From: Sphingobium sp. KCTC 72723
GTDB taxonomy: Bacteria; Pseudomonadota; Alphaproteobacteria; Sphingomonadales; Sphingomonadaceae
Assembly: GCF_014280435.1 (NCBI RefSeq)
Contig: NZ_CP060388.1
Location: forward strand, 3,237,501-3,301,500
DNA: 64,000 nt
Direction: 5' to 3'
Shown piece by piece: positions 7,741-16,996 of this stretch. Numbering within the stretch: the first letter of the stretch is position 1; each line of letters begins with the position of its first letter. The notes beneath the pieces are model-generated. The model ran no database searches. It was not told the DNA's origin and saw only the letters and a program-made list of their open reading frames with translations. A program made the position numbers and the translations under genes.

Positions 7741-9417
7741 TGTTCCTGCTAAATAGAGAAGTCACAATCTGTGCCATATAGAAATGTCACAGGTTGGGGA
7801 ACAGCAGGGGCTGCGTGGAGCCATCGATACAGCGCAGCGCAGACCCTGCTGATGCGCTGACCTTGGGGTAGCGGACCCATGGACCCGCTGCCCTGCAGTG
7901 GGCCCGGTCATGTCCTCTACACGAAGCCGAGCGTGCGGCGTTCGCGCAACTCTGCATCGCTCAGCCTTGGGCCGCGCTTGAGCTTTGACCCACCCAGTTT
8001 GCGGCGGTCGATCTTTGGTGGCGGGTCTGGCTCGGGGAACAGATGCATGGGTTGGTCACGGCGGGCAGGGGCGTCGTTGTTGCGCTTACGGTGATGCGGC
8101 ATAATCGCCTGCATCTGCCGGGCCAGCAGCAACGCTGCGTCCAGATGCTTGTTCTCGACAATGGCAGGCTGGTTCACCTGCCGCATCTTGTCGAACTGAC
8201 GATAGGGCAGGACATGGCCCTCATGCTCGATCTCCAGTCGACCGTCGGGATATTCGCAGACCGTCACCCGCTTGCGCGCCAGCTTTTCGCTGACATCGTT
8301 CGGCTCCAGGATGAACATCGCCTTGTTGTAGTGCAGCGTCAGCGCTGCCGTCACCGTTCGCTGCTCCCGCCAGACCATGATCGAGCGCAGATCGTCATGC
8401 GGGGCAAGCGGGCGGTGCAGATCGCGGACATCGAAGGCAGGGCGGGCAAACCGCTCGTTGTGCCTGCCCATATAACTGTCGAGGAAAGCGTTTGCGTCCG
8501 CGATCGACGAGATACCCTCCAGTCGCATCGCTTTCACCAGGCGATCCTGCAAGGTGGCGTTGGCCCGCTCGACGCGGCCCTTGGCCTGTGGCGAGTTGGC
8601 GCAGATGATCTCGATGTTCAGAGCATCCAGCGCACGGCCAAAATGCGTCATCCCGTCGCCACGCGCGGCGCTGGCCCGCGCGTTCCGGAAAACACTGTGC
8701 TTGTCGGAATAAAAGGCCACCGGCTTGCCGTGCCGTTCGATATACGCGCGGGTCGCCTCCATGTAAGCGAAGGTGCTCTCGCTCTCGACCATCCTGAGGT
8801 GCATCAGTTCGCTGGTCGCGTCGTCGATATAGACCAGCAATGTGCATTGCGGGCCGCGGTCTTCGAACCACCAATGTTTTGAGCCGTCGATCTGGATCAG
8901 TTCGCCCCGACAATCCCGGCGGTAGCGCGGCTGATAGGGGCGAGGACGGCGAGCCTGACGATCCTTCCAAATCCCGGCCTCGATCATCATCTGCCGCAGC
9001 TTCTCACGCGAGATCCGGAGATCATGCCGTTCGGCCAAATACTCCGCAGCCAATGTAGGCCCAAAATCATGATAATGGGTCCGAACCAGTGCGACAATCT
9101 GATCTCTGATGGCATCATCCAAGCGCCGGTTACTTGGTCGACCACGGCGGCGCGACAAAAGCCCGGATGATCCATCGTCAAGGTAACGGGTCAGCAGTCG
9201 ATGGGCGTGGCGGCGGCTGACGCTCATCAGCCTTGCGGCCTGGGTGACGGTCATGCGACCTGAAACCACATGCATCAGCGTCTCGACCCGCGAAAGCTCC
9301 TCGGTACTCATACGCAACACCGCCATGCTCAATACCTCCGAACAGCCGGAGGGCACGGTAGCCCAAGTGAGACATCTCTACTTTGCGCAACTGTGACATT
9401 TGAACGTTGCTGCTACA
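7741..9417 (-). mobile_element. Complete insertion sequence, IS1202/ISNCY-like, 1,677 bp
   Basis: The element is bounded by imperfect inverted ends. The left begins TGTTCCTGCTAA and the right, read inward on the minus strand, begins TGTAGCAGCAAC. Both ends carry GTCACA exactly at positions 21-26 from the tip, and a second internal motif, TAGAAATGTC (left) or TAGAGATGTC (right), about 12 bp further in. These are probably transposase-binding repeats. The direct repeat TTTAG flanks the element at 7736-7740 and 9418-9422, which is a 5-bp target duplication. It encodes one intact DDE transposase. The 5-bp duplication, subterminal repeats and insertion beside a dif-like site resemble the ISAba32 group of the IS1202 family (recalled, not searched). 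Confidence 0.85.
7917..9326 (-). CDS. DDE transposase of the IS (ISNCY/IS1202-like)
   Basis: Transposase of about 469 residues from the ATG at 9326, which has a GAGG box upstream; an in-frame GTG at 9356 is less likely. The N-terminal helix-turn-helix (TVTQAARLMSVSRRHAHRLL, about 26-45) and a second HTH-like region precede an integrase-type core. The catalytic triad is visible: Asp 147 (QIDGSKHWWF), Asp 208 (FYSDKHSVF) and Glu 253 (KGRVERANATLQD). The Lys/Arg-rich tail is typical of the family. The frame is intact with no stop or shift, so the element could still be active. It occupies most of the IS between its terminal repeats. Confidence 0.92.
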   Translation of the reverse strand: MAVLRMSTEELSRVETLMHVVSGRMTVTQAARLMSVSRRHAHRLLTRYLDDGSSGLLSRRRGRPSNRRLDDAIRDQIVALVRTHYHDFGPTLAAEYLAERHDLRISREKLRQMMIEAGIWKDRQARRPRPYQPRYRRDCRGELIQIDGSKHWWFEDRGPQCTLLVYIDDATSELMHLRMVESESTFAYMEATRAYIERHGKPVAFYSDKHSVFRNARASAARGDGMTHFGRALDALNIEIICANSPQAKGRVERANATLQDRLVKAMRLEGISSIADANAFLDSYMGRHNERFARPAFDVRDLHRPLAPHDDLRSIMVWREQRTVTAALTLHYNKAMFILEPNDVSEKLARKRVTVCEYPDGRLEIEHEGHVLPYRQFDKMRQVNQPAIVENKHLDAALLLARQMQAIMPHHRKRNNDAPARRDQPMHLFPEPDPPPKIDRRKLGGSKLKRGPRLSDAELRERRTLGFV

Positions 9418-9422
9418 TTTAG
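9418..9422. repeat. Target-site duplication, right copy (TTTAG)
   Basis: Directly abuts the right IS end; identical to 7736-7740. Confidence 0.8.
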
Positions 9423-9423
9423 A

Positions 9424-9451
9424 AAGTTTGATAACAAGGATTATGTTAAAT
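9424..9451 (+). other. dif-like XerC/XerD recombination site
   Basis: A 28-bp site with the 11-6-11 layout of dif. The right arm TTATGTTAAAT (9441-9451) matches the consensus XerD half-site at all 11 bases. The hexamer CAAGGA (9435-9440) separates it from a left arm ending GATAA (9424-9434), which matches the degenerate XerC consensus only partly. It lies in an AT-rich gap and is the neighbour of an IS whose 5-bp duplication ends one base before it. It could be the chromosomal dif or a dif-like site of a mobile element. The weak XerC arm and unusual centre leave doubt. Confidence 0.55.
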
Positions 9452-9591
9452 AAAATCCTATCACATGGTCCGCATGGGCTATCTTAGTAAAGTTCGGGCC
9501 ACTGTCCTACGCAACCCGTCACTGCTACCACGACCCTCGTTCCTTCTCATTGCGGTGCAATCTGGCACTTGCTCTTGCGCCGCGCGCTAAC

Positions 9592-10662
9592 CTAATCCAC
9601 CGCATTTTCCAGCATCCGCACATAATGCGCATCGCCATAGGTTTCGGGCCGATGCCCGATCGCCGCATAGGCCATGCGGCCCTTGCCGATGCACCGCGTC
9701 CACGCGATCGGATGGTCGCCCATCGTCAATGCCTGCCCGGCAAATCCTGCCTGCTTGTAACTTTTCTCGTCCAGCGTCGCGATGATCGTCGCACCCGTGC
9801 TGCGCGGGTTGGTCTTGAACGAATACCATTCGTCGTTCATCACCCATTCGCTTGGCAAACCCTGCGCCACGGCATGGTCTTTACCCTCGACCATGATCCG
9901 CGCATCCTGAAATTGCGGGTTCATCGGATGCCCGGCAAAGCGCGCCCCGATCAGCCCGTCGACATACCAGTCCCAAAATGTTGCCGGATCGCCCGCCGAC
10001 CCATGCACGCCGATGAAGCCGCCACCCTGCTCCATATAGTCGCGAAACGCCCTGCGCTGCGCCAGCGTCAGCACGTCTCCGCTGACATTGTTCCAGATGA
10101 CGGCATCGAACTGCCGCAACGTCGCCGGGTTCATTGCCCCGCCTCTGTCGGTAACGACGATCGCCCATCCCTTGCGCTTCGCCATCGCCTCGAACGCCTC
10201 GCGCGCCGCATCGACCGAAGGACCATCGCGAAATCCGGTCATCTTCTCGAACAGCAAGACCGCAGGCTTGCGTTTGGGCAAGCGAAAGCGCGGCACGTCA
10301 TTGTCATAGCGCGCGCAACGCGCGACCTTGTCCGCCGGAGTAACTGCGATCGGCCGTAACGCCGCGTCGATCCGCGCGACGGTTGCCGGAGCGATCCCCT
10401 TCATCGCCGCCAGTTCGCGCACCGTCAGTATCGCGGCAAAGGTCGGCGCCTGCGTCGAAAAGAAGCGCGGCGGCAGAGCGCTGAAAATGTCCGGTGCCTG
10501 CGCTTCCAATATAGATTTCGCCTTGGCACTGAGCAACAGGTCCACGATCGGCGCATCCACCGAAAATGCGGCGTCGCGCAATGGACAGTCCTTTACCTCA
10601 GCCGCCTGCGCCACCCCCGTCGCCAGCCCAATCAGCATCAATCCAGCCAGCATCGCCTTCAT
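9592..10662 (-). CDS. ThuA-domain secreted protein
   Basis: Exported protein of about 356 residues with a signal peptide ending in AQAAE. An N-terminal region (about 30-115) has a helix-hairpin-helix-like segment (ELAAMKGIAPATVARIDAAL). The ThuA/trehalose-utilisation domain follows (about 130-355), with a class-I glutamine-amidotransferase-like fold and motifs such as AVIWNNVSGD, GGGFIGVHG and DEWYSF. ThuA proteins are implicated in sugar processing, but the reaction is generally unknown. The ATG at 10662 is preceded by GGAGGA and by a good signal peptide; a longer frame back to 10902 is not credible because it lacks export features. It is divergent from the AMP ligase gene. Function here is unassigned. 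Confidence 0.85.
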   Translation of the reverse strand: MKAMLAGLMLIGLATGVAQAAEVKDCPLRDAAFSVDAPIVDLLLSAKAKSILEAQAPDIFSALPPRFFSTQAPTFAAILTVRELAAMKGIAPATVARIDAALRPIAVTPADKVARCARYDNDVPRFRLPKRKPAVLLFEKMTGFRDGPSVDAAREAFEAMAKRKGWAIVVTDRGGAMNPATLRQFDAVIWNNVSGDVLTLAQRRAFRDYMEQGGGFIGVHGSAGDPATFWDWYVDGLIGARFAGHPMNPQFQDARIMVEGKDHAVAQGLPSEWVMNDEWYSFKTNPRSTGATIIATLDEKSYKQAGFAGQALTMGDHPIAWTRCIGKGRMAYAAIGHRPETYGDAHYVRMLENAVD

Positions 10663-10852
10663 CGCCGCATCCTCCGCCTGTCCTGTTATGGTGTCAGGGT
10701 TAGCGTGCCGCGACGCCCATGGGAAGGCGGCCCGGATGCCCCGCCGATCATTCTCCATCGCCCCGACGCTGGAATGGCCCGCCCGCTTGCCCGCCCCGTC
10801 CATCTCCCGCATTTCTGCGCTTCTTATCGACCTTCCAAAGGCAGGCAGCATC

Positions 10853-12460
10853 ATGGCCGACACCCCAACCACGCGGCGCATGACCCCGACCGGCTGGTCC
10901 ATCCGCTGGGACGACGCCTTCGCACGGGCGGCCTATGCCGATGGCTGGTGGCAGTCGCAAACGCTGGGCGACGCGCTGCGCGATGCAGCCCGCGATACGC
11001 CCGACCGCATCCTGCTGATCGACGGCGAACATTGCCTGACCGCCGCCGCGCTCCACGATCAGGCCAGTCGCCTGGCGCAGGCGATGCTGTCCCGCTTCGC
11101 ACCGGGCAGCGCCATTTCCTTCATGCTGCCCAACTGGCATGAAGCGGCCATCATCTATCTGGGCGCAACGCTGGCCGGGATGGTCGCCAATCCCATATTG
11201 CCGTCGCTGCGCGACCATGACCTGCGCTTCATCCTGTCCGACCTCGACAGCCGCATGATCTACATCCCCGCCAGCTTTCGCGGTCATGATTATGCCGCGA
11301 TGCTCGCCCGCCTCCTCCCGGCGCTTGCCGCCCCGCCGCAGGTTGTCGTCCTGCGCGGCGAAGCCGAACCCCACAGCGCTTATGCCGATCTGCTGGCGGA
11401 ACATCACGACATCCCGCTGCCCACGCTCGACCCCGACGACGTCCGCATGGCCATGTACACCAGCGGCACGACCGGGCGGCCCAAGGGCGTGCTGCACAGC
11501 CATAATTCGATCAATGCCCTCATCCGTCAGATCGGCACATACTGGCTGGTCGAACCGGGCGACCGCTTCCTCGTGCCATCCCCCATCAGCCATATCGGCG
11601 GCGCGATCTACGCCTTTGAAACGCCGCTGCTGCTGGGTGCGACTGCGATCCTGATGGAACATTGGAACCCGGATGACGCGGTGCGGATCATGCTGGATCA
11701 GGGCTGCACCCATATGGCCGGGGCCACGCCCTTCCTGCAACATCTGCTGGCCTCCGCCCGTGCGGCAGGCACATGCCTGCCCGACCTCAAACTGTTCATC
11801 TGCGGCGGCGCATCGGTCCCGCCCGCCCTCATCCGTGAAGCGGCGGAATATTTCGATCGGGCCATCGTCACCCGCGTTTACGGATCGACCGAACTGCCCG
11901 TCACCACGATCGGCGTCATCGACAGCGACGATGGCGATCATGCCGCCGAAACCGACGGTCGCCCTGGCATCGCGACCGTCCGCATCGCGTCCGACGGTGA
12001 GATCCGCGCCCGTGGCCCGCAAATGATGGTCGGCTATCTCCATGCCGAAGATGAGGACAGCGCCTTCGACGCGGACGGCTTCTACCGCAGCGGCGATCAG
12101 GGAGCGTGGGCCGATGGCGACCATCTGGTGGTCACTGGCCGCATCAAGGATCTCATCATCCGCAACGGCGAAAACATAGCGCCCAAGGAAATAGAAGATA
12201 TATTGATCGCTCATCCCGGCATTGCCGAAATCGCCATAGTCGGTATCCCAGACGCCCGGACGGGCGAACGCGCCGTCGCAGTCGTTGTCCCACGCGGCGA
12301 CGCAGCGCTGGACGTGCCTGCCCTTGCCGATTTCCTCGCCGGGCATGGCGTCGCCCGCTTCAAATATCCCGAAAGCGTCATGCTGTGGGACGCCCTGCCC
12401 AAGAACGACGCGGGCAAGGTGCTGAAAGCCGCAATCCGCGCGACGCTGGCGTCTGGCTAA
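10853..12460 (+). CDS. AMP-dependent acyl-CoA synthetase/ligase
   Basis: Cytoplasmic adenylate-forming enzyme of 535 residues that activates a carboxylic acid with ATP and joins it to CoA. The P-loop-like signature MYTSGTTGRPKGVLHSH lies at about 200-216. YGSTELPVTTIG (about 344) is motif II, and the hinge with the Asp/Arg pair (YRSGDQGAW and VTGRIKDLIIRNGENIAPKEIE) is at about 415-450. The catalytic Lys of the C-terminal lid is in KNDAGKVLK. I start at ATG 10853; the frame extends 175 codons upstream, but that stretch runs through the ThuA gene and is not part of the family. The substrate may be a fatty, aromatic or cyclohexane carboxylate; the sequence alone does not decide. Confidence 0.92.
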   Translation: MADTPTTRRMTPTGWSIRWDDAFARAAYADGWWQSQTLGDALRDAARDTPDRILLIDGEHCLTAAALHDQASRLAQAMLSRFAPGSAISFMLPNWHEAAIIYLGATLAGMVANPILPSLRDHDLRFILSDLDSRMIYIPASFRGHDYAAMLARLLPALAAPPQVVVLRGEAEPHSAYADLLAEHHDIPLPTLDPDDVRMAMYTSGTTGRPKGVLHSHNSINALIRQIGTYWLVEPGDRFLVPSPISHIGGAIYAFETPLLLGATAILMEHWNPDDAVRIMLDQGCTHMAGATPFLQHLLASARAAGTCLPDLKLFICGGASVPPALIREAAEYFDRAIVTRVYGSTELPVTTIGVIDSDDGDHAAETDGRPGIATVRIASDGEIRARGPQMMVGYLHAEDEDSAFDADGFYRSGDQGAWADGDHLVVTGRIKDLIIRNGENIAPKEIEDILIAHPGIAEIAIVGIPDARTGERAVAVVVPRGDAALDVPALADFLAGHGVARFKYPESVMLWDALPKNDAGKVLKAAIRATLASG

Positions 12461-14046
12461 AGCGCGCGGAACCGGAAATCGCGGAACCGCGCCTCGCCCG
12501 GCCCAGCGGCATAGAGGCCGGGCCGCAGCATCAGGAAACCGCCACGCACATTATGATGATATCCAGACACTTCCATCCCCCGGTCGAACCTGTCCCAGGT
12601 CCGCCCGCCATCGCCGCTTAAATGATAGGAGACGATATGGTTGCGGTTCGTCACCTTCATTGTCAGACGACGGCCATGGGGATTGGCTGGCCGCCCTCGC
12701 TCCATCCCATATTGGTGCGTGACGAAGCGCGTCTCGTCAAAACCCAGCCCGCAATAAAGCTTGTCGTCATAGAATAAGAGCAGTCCCGCCGTGCCGCCGG
12801 CGGCAATCTCGATATCGCATTGAAATTCGTAAGCGGGGTCGCCCGCAATCAGCAGCAGCGGCGATGAATCGACAGGTGCCGTGCCACGACCTTTCAGCAC
12901 CAGCGCGCCCTTTTCGACCCGCGCCCGACTGGCTTCATCGGCGGCAGGACGAAAGAAATTCCACTTCGCGCCAAGGTTCAGCCGGCTGAAATCATCCGAC
13001 AACGCCATGCCATGCGGCCCGGCCTTGCCCCCGCGCGGCTTTGCGATCGGTTGCGACAGGTCGCCACCTGTCATGCGGAACCAGCAATCGTCCGTCCACT
13101 CGACCGGATCGAGCAACGTCTGCCGCCCCAGCGTCCACAGCCCGTTTTCGAAACCGTGATAGACCGCCCACCAGCTTTTGTCCGGTGCCTCGATCAGGCT
13201 GGCATGGCCCCGCGACCACCAGCGTTCCGACAGGCTCTCCGTCCGCACCAGCGGATTGCCCGGATGCTGCTCCCAGGGTCCGTGGATGGAACGGGATCGC
13301 GCTGCAATCACCATATGCCCCGTCGGCGGCCCTGCCGTCCCGCCCACCGCGGTCAACATGTAGAACCAGTCGCCATGGCGGTGGATCTTTGGCCCTTCCG
13401 GCGAAAATCCCTCGACATCCCAGCTGTCGGGATAGCGCCACGGGTCATAGACATGCTCGACAGCGCCGACGGTGGACAGGCCATCGTCGGACAGACGAAT
13501 ACGGTCCCCGCCAGACAGGAACAGCCAGCGGCTGCCATCCTCCCCCACTGCATGGCATGGGTCGATATGGGCGTGCAGTTTCAGGTCGATGGGGTCGCTC
13601 CATGGCCCGTCGATGCTGTCGGCATGGATGACGAAGATGCTGTTTGGACTGGCCTTGACCGGGATGTAAATGAAGTAGCGGCCCTCGTGCTTCTCCAGAC
13701 TGACCGCCCAGACCGATCCGATATTCTTCTGCAACGCGGCTCCGCGCGGCTCCCAGTTGATGAGGTCGCGACTGTGCCAGATGGTGACGCCGGGATAGCT
13801 GTCGAAGGTCGAGAAGGTCATGTAATAATCCGCCCCATCCTTCAGGATGGCCGGGTCGGGCCGGTCGCCCGACAGCAGCGGATTGAGGAAGCGCCCATCG
13901 CCAAGGTCGGCGATACGCTGATTGTCGAAACCCCGCTTCCAGTCGGCGGGCGCAACCGGAATTGCCTGCGCCGGGCGCGTGCCGGCCAGCGCCAGTGCGC
14001 TCCCCGCCAGAGTGGCTGTCATCGCATCGCGGCGGCTGATCGTCAT
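12457..14046 (-). CDS. Glycoside hydrolase family 43 protein
   Basis: Exported five-bladed beta-propeller hydrolase of 529 residues, probably acting on arabinan, xylan or pectin side chains. The N-terminus MTISRRDAMTATLAG with Ala-rich core looks like a Tat signal. The GH43 Asp/Asp/Glu set is visible: base Asp in GDRPDPAILKDG (about 63), the central Asp region in HIDPCHAVGEDGSRWLFLSGG, and acid Glu in WDVEGFSPEGPKIHR. A C-terminal beta-sandwich (about 330-525, starting LSDDFSRLNLGAKWNFF) resembles the accessory domain of many GH43 xylosidases and arabinofuranosidases. The ATG at 14046 has GGGAG upstream. Its 3' end overlaps the convergent ligase gene by 4 bp. It lies downstream of the TonB receptor on the same strand. 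Confidence 0.9.
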   Translation of the reverse strand: MTISRRDAMTATLAGSALALAGTRPAQAIPVAPADWKRGFDNQRIADLGDGRFLNPLLSGDRPDPAILKDGADYYMTFSTFDSYPGVTIWHSRDLINWEPRGAALQKNIGSVWAVSLEKHEGRYFIYIPVKASPNSIFVIHADSIDGPWSDPIDLKLHAHIDPCHAVGEDGSRWLFLSGGDRIRLSDDGLSTVGAVEHVYDPWRYPDSWDVEGFSPEGPKIHRHGDWFYMLTAVGGTAGPPTGHMVIAARSRSIHGPWEQHPGNPLVRTESLSERWWSRGHASLIEAPDKSWWAVYHGFENGLWTLGRQTLLDPVEWTDDCWFRMTGGDLSQPIAKPRGGKAGPHGMALSDDFSRLNLGAKWNFFRPAADEASRARVEKGALVLKGRGTAPVDSSPLLLIAGDPAYEFQCDIEIAAGGTAGLLLFYDDKLYCGLGFDETRFVTHQYGMERGRPANPHGRRLTMKVTNRNHIVSYHLSGDGGRTWDRFDRGMEVSGYHHNVRGGFLMLRPGLYAAGPGEARFRDFRFRAL

Positions 14047-14113
14047 GACATCTCCCTCCCTCTGGAAACAGAAAAACCGGGCCGCCCGTGCAGAGGCGAC
14101 CCGGTCATGAGCC

Positions 14114-16996
14114 TTACATCTTGAAGCGCGCGCCCACCTGGAACGTGCGGCCGAAATGCAGATACTCATAATTGCGATTGGCATCGAGGTCGGTGTAGCG
14201 ATCGCGATATTCGTCGGTCAGGTTGATGCCCTCCAGCGACAATTCGATCCAGTCGGTCAGCTTGTAGCGCACCGAGGCATCGACATTGACCGTGCTGTTA
14301 TAGCCTTCGAACACATTGCCGGTGCCGCTGTTTTGGTCGATATAGCCACTGCGATAACTGGCTGACGCACGGGCGCTGAACTTCTCATCCTCATAATAAA
14401 TCGTGCCGTTGAACGCGCGCTTCGAAAGGCCGAACAGCGTAGCATTGCGCACTGCCGCGATGTTGCCACCGCCCGGCACAACTGCCGGACCAGACACGGT
14501 GTAATTGGCGCTGGAGTCCACGAACGTCGCGTTTACGATCCCACCGAAACGGGACAGGAAGCCGGGCAGGAACGTAAAGGGTGCTTGCACCGACAACTCA
14601 ATACCCTTCAGGCTGGCGCCCGTTCCATTCACGATCGTGCTGATCGCCCAGCCTTCGCTGCGTTCGGGCAGGATGGCGGCAGGCGAACTGGGTGGAATCA
14701 CCGACAGGGGAAGGCCAGTGGATGCAAAAGTGCCGGTGATGGTCTGGCCAATCGGGAAGCTTTGCACGTCCTTCTTGAACACTGCGACAGATGCGATCGA
14801 CTGCGGCGCGAAATACCATTCCAGCGCCAGATCATAAGCGGTCGCGCGGAACGGGTTGAGGAAGGGATTTCCGAAATTGACCCGATAGTTGAACCCATCG
14901 ACCGACCCGCCCGGTGTCAGGTTGCCTAGGCTTGGCCGCGTCAGCACATCGGCGACCGATGCCCGCACAACGATGTCACGATGGGGGAACAGCGCAATGT
15001 TCATAGCAGGCAACCAGTCCTCATAGGACCGCAATACGCCCACCAATGCGCCATTATTCAGACCCGTGGAGCTTTGATCGGTCCGGACATAGCGGATACC
15101 GGCATTGGCCGCATATTCCAGACCAAATACATCACCCTTGGCATCGAACTGGATATAGCCGCCGGTGGTTTTTTCAACGACGCCGCGCGTATTGCCTGCA
15201 TCGACCGCCGCAGTGCGCTGATACAGTTTCGTGTAGTCGGTGCCGGTCTGGAGATTAGGGACCAGCCACTGCGTCGTCGTACCCGCTGGCGCACCCGCAC
15301 CCTTGAGCGTGAACAGCTCCGAAAGCGCTGCCGTCACTGGCAGGCCGTAAATGGCATTCGGGCCAAAGGCGCTGCTCGGTGAGCAATTGACCGTGCCCAG
15401 CACCCGGTCAACTCCACCATTGCCGCACACCACTGTATCGCGGGTAAAGCCTTCGGTGTCGAAAGCGAAGCGGCGATAGACCGCGCCAGCCTTAATCGTA
15501 AAGCCTTCGGCCACGTCCCATTCGGTGCGCAACTGTGCCGTGCGGAATTTATTGACCGTCGCGGAAGGACGATCGCGGATTTCGGCCAGCTGAAAATTGG
15601 CCGGATCCGTAACGCTCGTGCCGAATTTCAGCACGGGGTTGCGCGAATTGCTATAGTCGTAGCTATAGCCCTGTGCATCACGATCATCGAATACCAGGGT
15701 CGTTTCAACTGGGATGGACGCATCCGATTTGGACATGCCGCCCAGCAGCGTGAAACGGAAGCTGTCGCTGACATCCTGGTCCCAGGTGCCGCCGATCTGA
15801 TAGAATTTGGTCTGCGACTTGCGCAGATAATGTTCGGTACGGACCCAGGCGTCGTTCAGCGTCGCCGAAATCATGTTGTTGTTGCTGTCATAGACCGGAT
15901 TGACGACGTCGATCGACCGTTCGTTGGATCGCAGCAACACTTCGCCCCACTTTTCCTCGCGGGTTTCGCGGAAGCGGGAAAAGAGGCCGTCGATCGACAC
16001 TTTGGTGGCATCCGAAGGCGACCATTGTATCGAGCCGGTAATGCCCAGACGCTCGCGTTCCTGCGCGATTTCGCCATAGCGGGGGATGCGGGGGTGGAAA
16101 GCCAGAGCAGCCTTGTCGCAGGCTGCAACGCGACCATTGGTGTAGACACCGCCAGCATTGGCCAAGCCGGTGCTGCTCGTGGCGCTCTGGGTAAAGCAGG
16201 GCGTGCCGCCCACGCTGTCGAAGCGCGCCTGCGACCAGCGCACCGTATTATTACCCATCTGGAGCGTATCGAGCTTTGAATAGGCTGCCGACAATGCGAC
16301 ACCCCATTGTCCATCGGGCGACTTCCACGACAGCAACGCCGCTCCGCGCGGCCCCCATTTCTTGGACAGATCATTATAGGAACCAGTAGCTGAACCGACG
16401 AAGGTAAAGCCTTCCTTGCCCGCCAACGGGTTGCCAGTGTTGAGGTCCACAACCGCGCCGAGCGATCCTTCATCAAGCGAGGCTTCGGCGGTCTTGTGGA
16501 CGACTAGCGAACTGAACAATTCGGACGCGAACACATTGAAATCGAACGCGCGGTCGCGGTTGGCGCTGGCGCCATCGGTCGATGTTGCAACTGTTTCCAG
16601 CCCGTTCACGCGAACGCGGGTGAATTGCGCGCCAAGGCCGCGCACCGTAATCGCCCGGCCTTCGCCGCCGTCACGCTGGATCGAGATGCCGGGAATACGC
16701 TGGAGCGATTCGGCCAGATTCTGGTCGGGGAATTTGGCAATATCCTCTGCCACGATCGCATCGACCGAACCGACCGATTGACGTTTCAGATTGATCGCGG
16801 CGCCCAACGACTGGCGGAAACCGGTCACGACGATGTCGGCAACGCCCTCGTCACTATTTGCCTGCGCCGCGCCCTGTGCCACATCCTGCGCCGACGCGGG
16901 CATGGCCAGCATCATGGCCGCAAAGGATGCCCCTGCCAGCCAGTGCCGATTGCCGATGCAGCCGCTTTTCCGAATATTGCCCTTTGAAACCGTCAC
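14114..16996 (-). CDS. TonB-dependent receptor, proteobacterial/Caulobacter carbohydrate type
   Basis: Outer-membrane active transporter of 960 residues. It has a signal peptide (AMMLAMPASAQD), a TonB box-like segment (VADIVVTGFRQS, about 50), a plug domain (about 60-190, with FPDQNLAESLQRIPGISI and RGLGAQFTRVRVNGLE) and a 22-strand barrel ending in an aromatic/hydrophobic terminus (GARFKM). The start is a GTG with a strong AGGAG box 8 bp upstream. It precedes the GH43 gene by 67 bp on the same strand and is divergent from the pectate lyase, so uptake of pectin- or arabinan-derived oligosaccharides is the likely role (inference from context). Confidence 0.93.
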   Translation of the reverse strand: MTVSKGNIRKSGCIGNRHWLAGASFAAMMLAMPASAQDVAQGAAQANSDEGVADIVVTGFRQSLGAAINLKRQSVGSVDAIVAEDIAKFPDQNLAESLQRIPGISIQRDGGEGRAITVRGLGAQFTRVRVNGLETVATSTDGASANRDRAFDFNVFASELFSSLVVHKTAEASLDEGSLGAVVDLNTGNPLAGKEGFTFVGSATGSYNDLSKKWGPRGAALLSWKSPDGQWGVALSAAYSKLDTLQMGNNTVRWSQARFDSVGGTPCFTQSATSSTGLANAGGVYTNGRVAACDKAALAFHPRIPRYGEIAQERERLGITGSIQWSPSDATKVSIDGLFSRFRETREEKWGEVLLRSNERSIDVVNPVYDSNNNMISATLNDAWVRTEHYLRKSQTKFYQIGGTWDQDVSDSFRFTLLGGMSKSDASIPVETTLVFDDRDAQGYSYDYSNSRNPVLKFGTSVTDPANFQLAEIRDRPSATVNKFRTAQLRTEWDVAEGFTIKAGAVYRRFAFDTEGFTRDTVVCGNGGVDRVLGTVNCSPSSAFGPNAIYGLPVTAALSELFTLKGAGAPAGTTTQWLVPNLQTGTDYTKLYQRTAAVDAGNTRGVVEKTTGGYIQFDAKGDVFGLEYAANAGIRYVRTDQSSTGLNNGALVGVLRSYEDWLPAMNIALFPHRDIVVRASVADVLTRPSLGNLTPGGSVDGFNYRVNFGNPFLNPFRATAYDLALEWYFAPQSIASVAVFKKDVQSFPIGQTITGTFASTGLPLSVIPPSSPAAILPERSEGWAISTIVNGTGASLKGIELSVQAPFTFLPGFLSRFGGIVNATFVDSSANYTVSGPAVVPGGGNIAAVRNATLFGLSKRAFNGTIYYEDEKFSARASASYRSGYIDQNSGTGNVFEGYNSTVNVDASVRYKLTDWIELSLEGINLTDEYRDRYTDLDANRNYEYLHFGRTFQVGARFKM

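Noticed and set aside
9424..9451. Chromosome terminus called firmly from the dif-like site
   Set aside because: The XerC arm and central hexamer are atypical, and no clear change of strand composition is seen by eye across the site. It is kept as a candidate only.
10748..12346. 532-residue minus-strand frame
   Set aside because: Antisense to the AMP-dependent ligase, with no domain.
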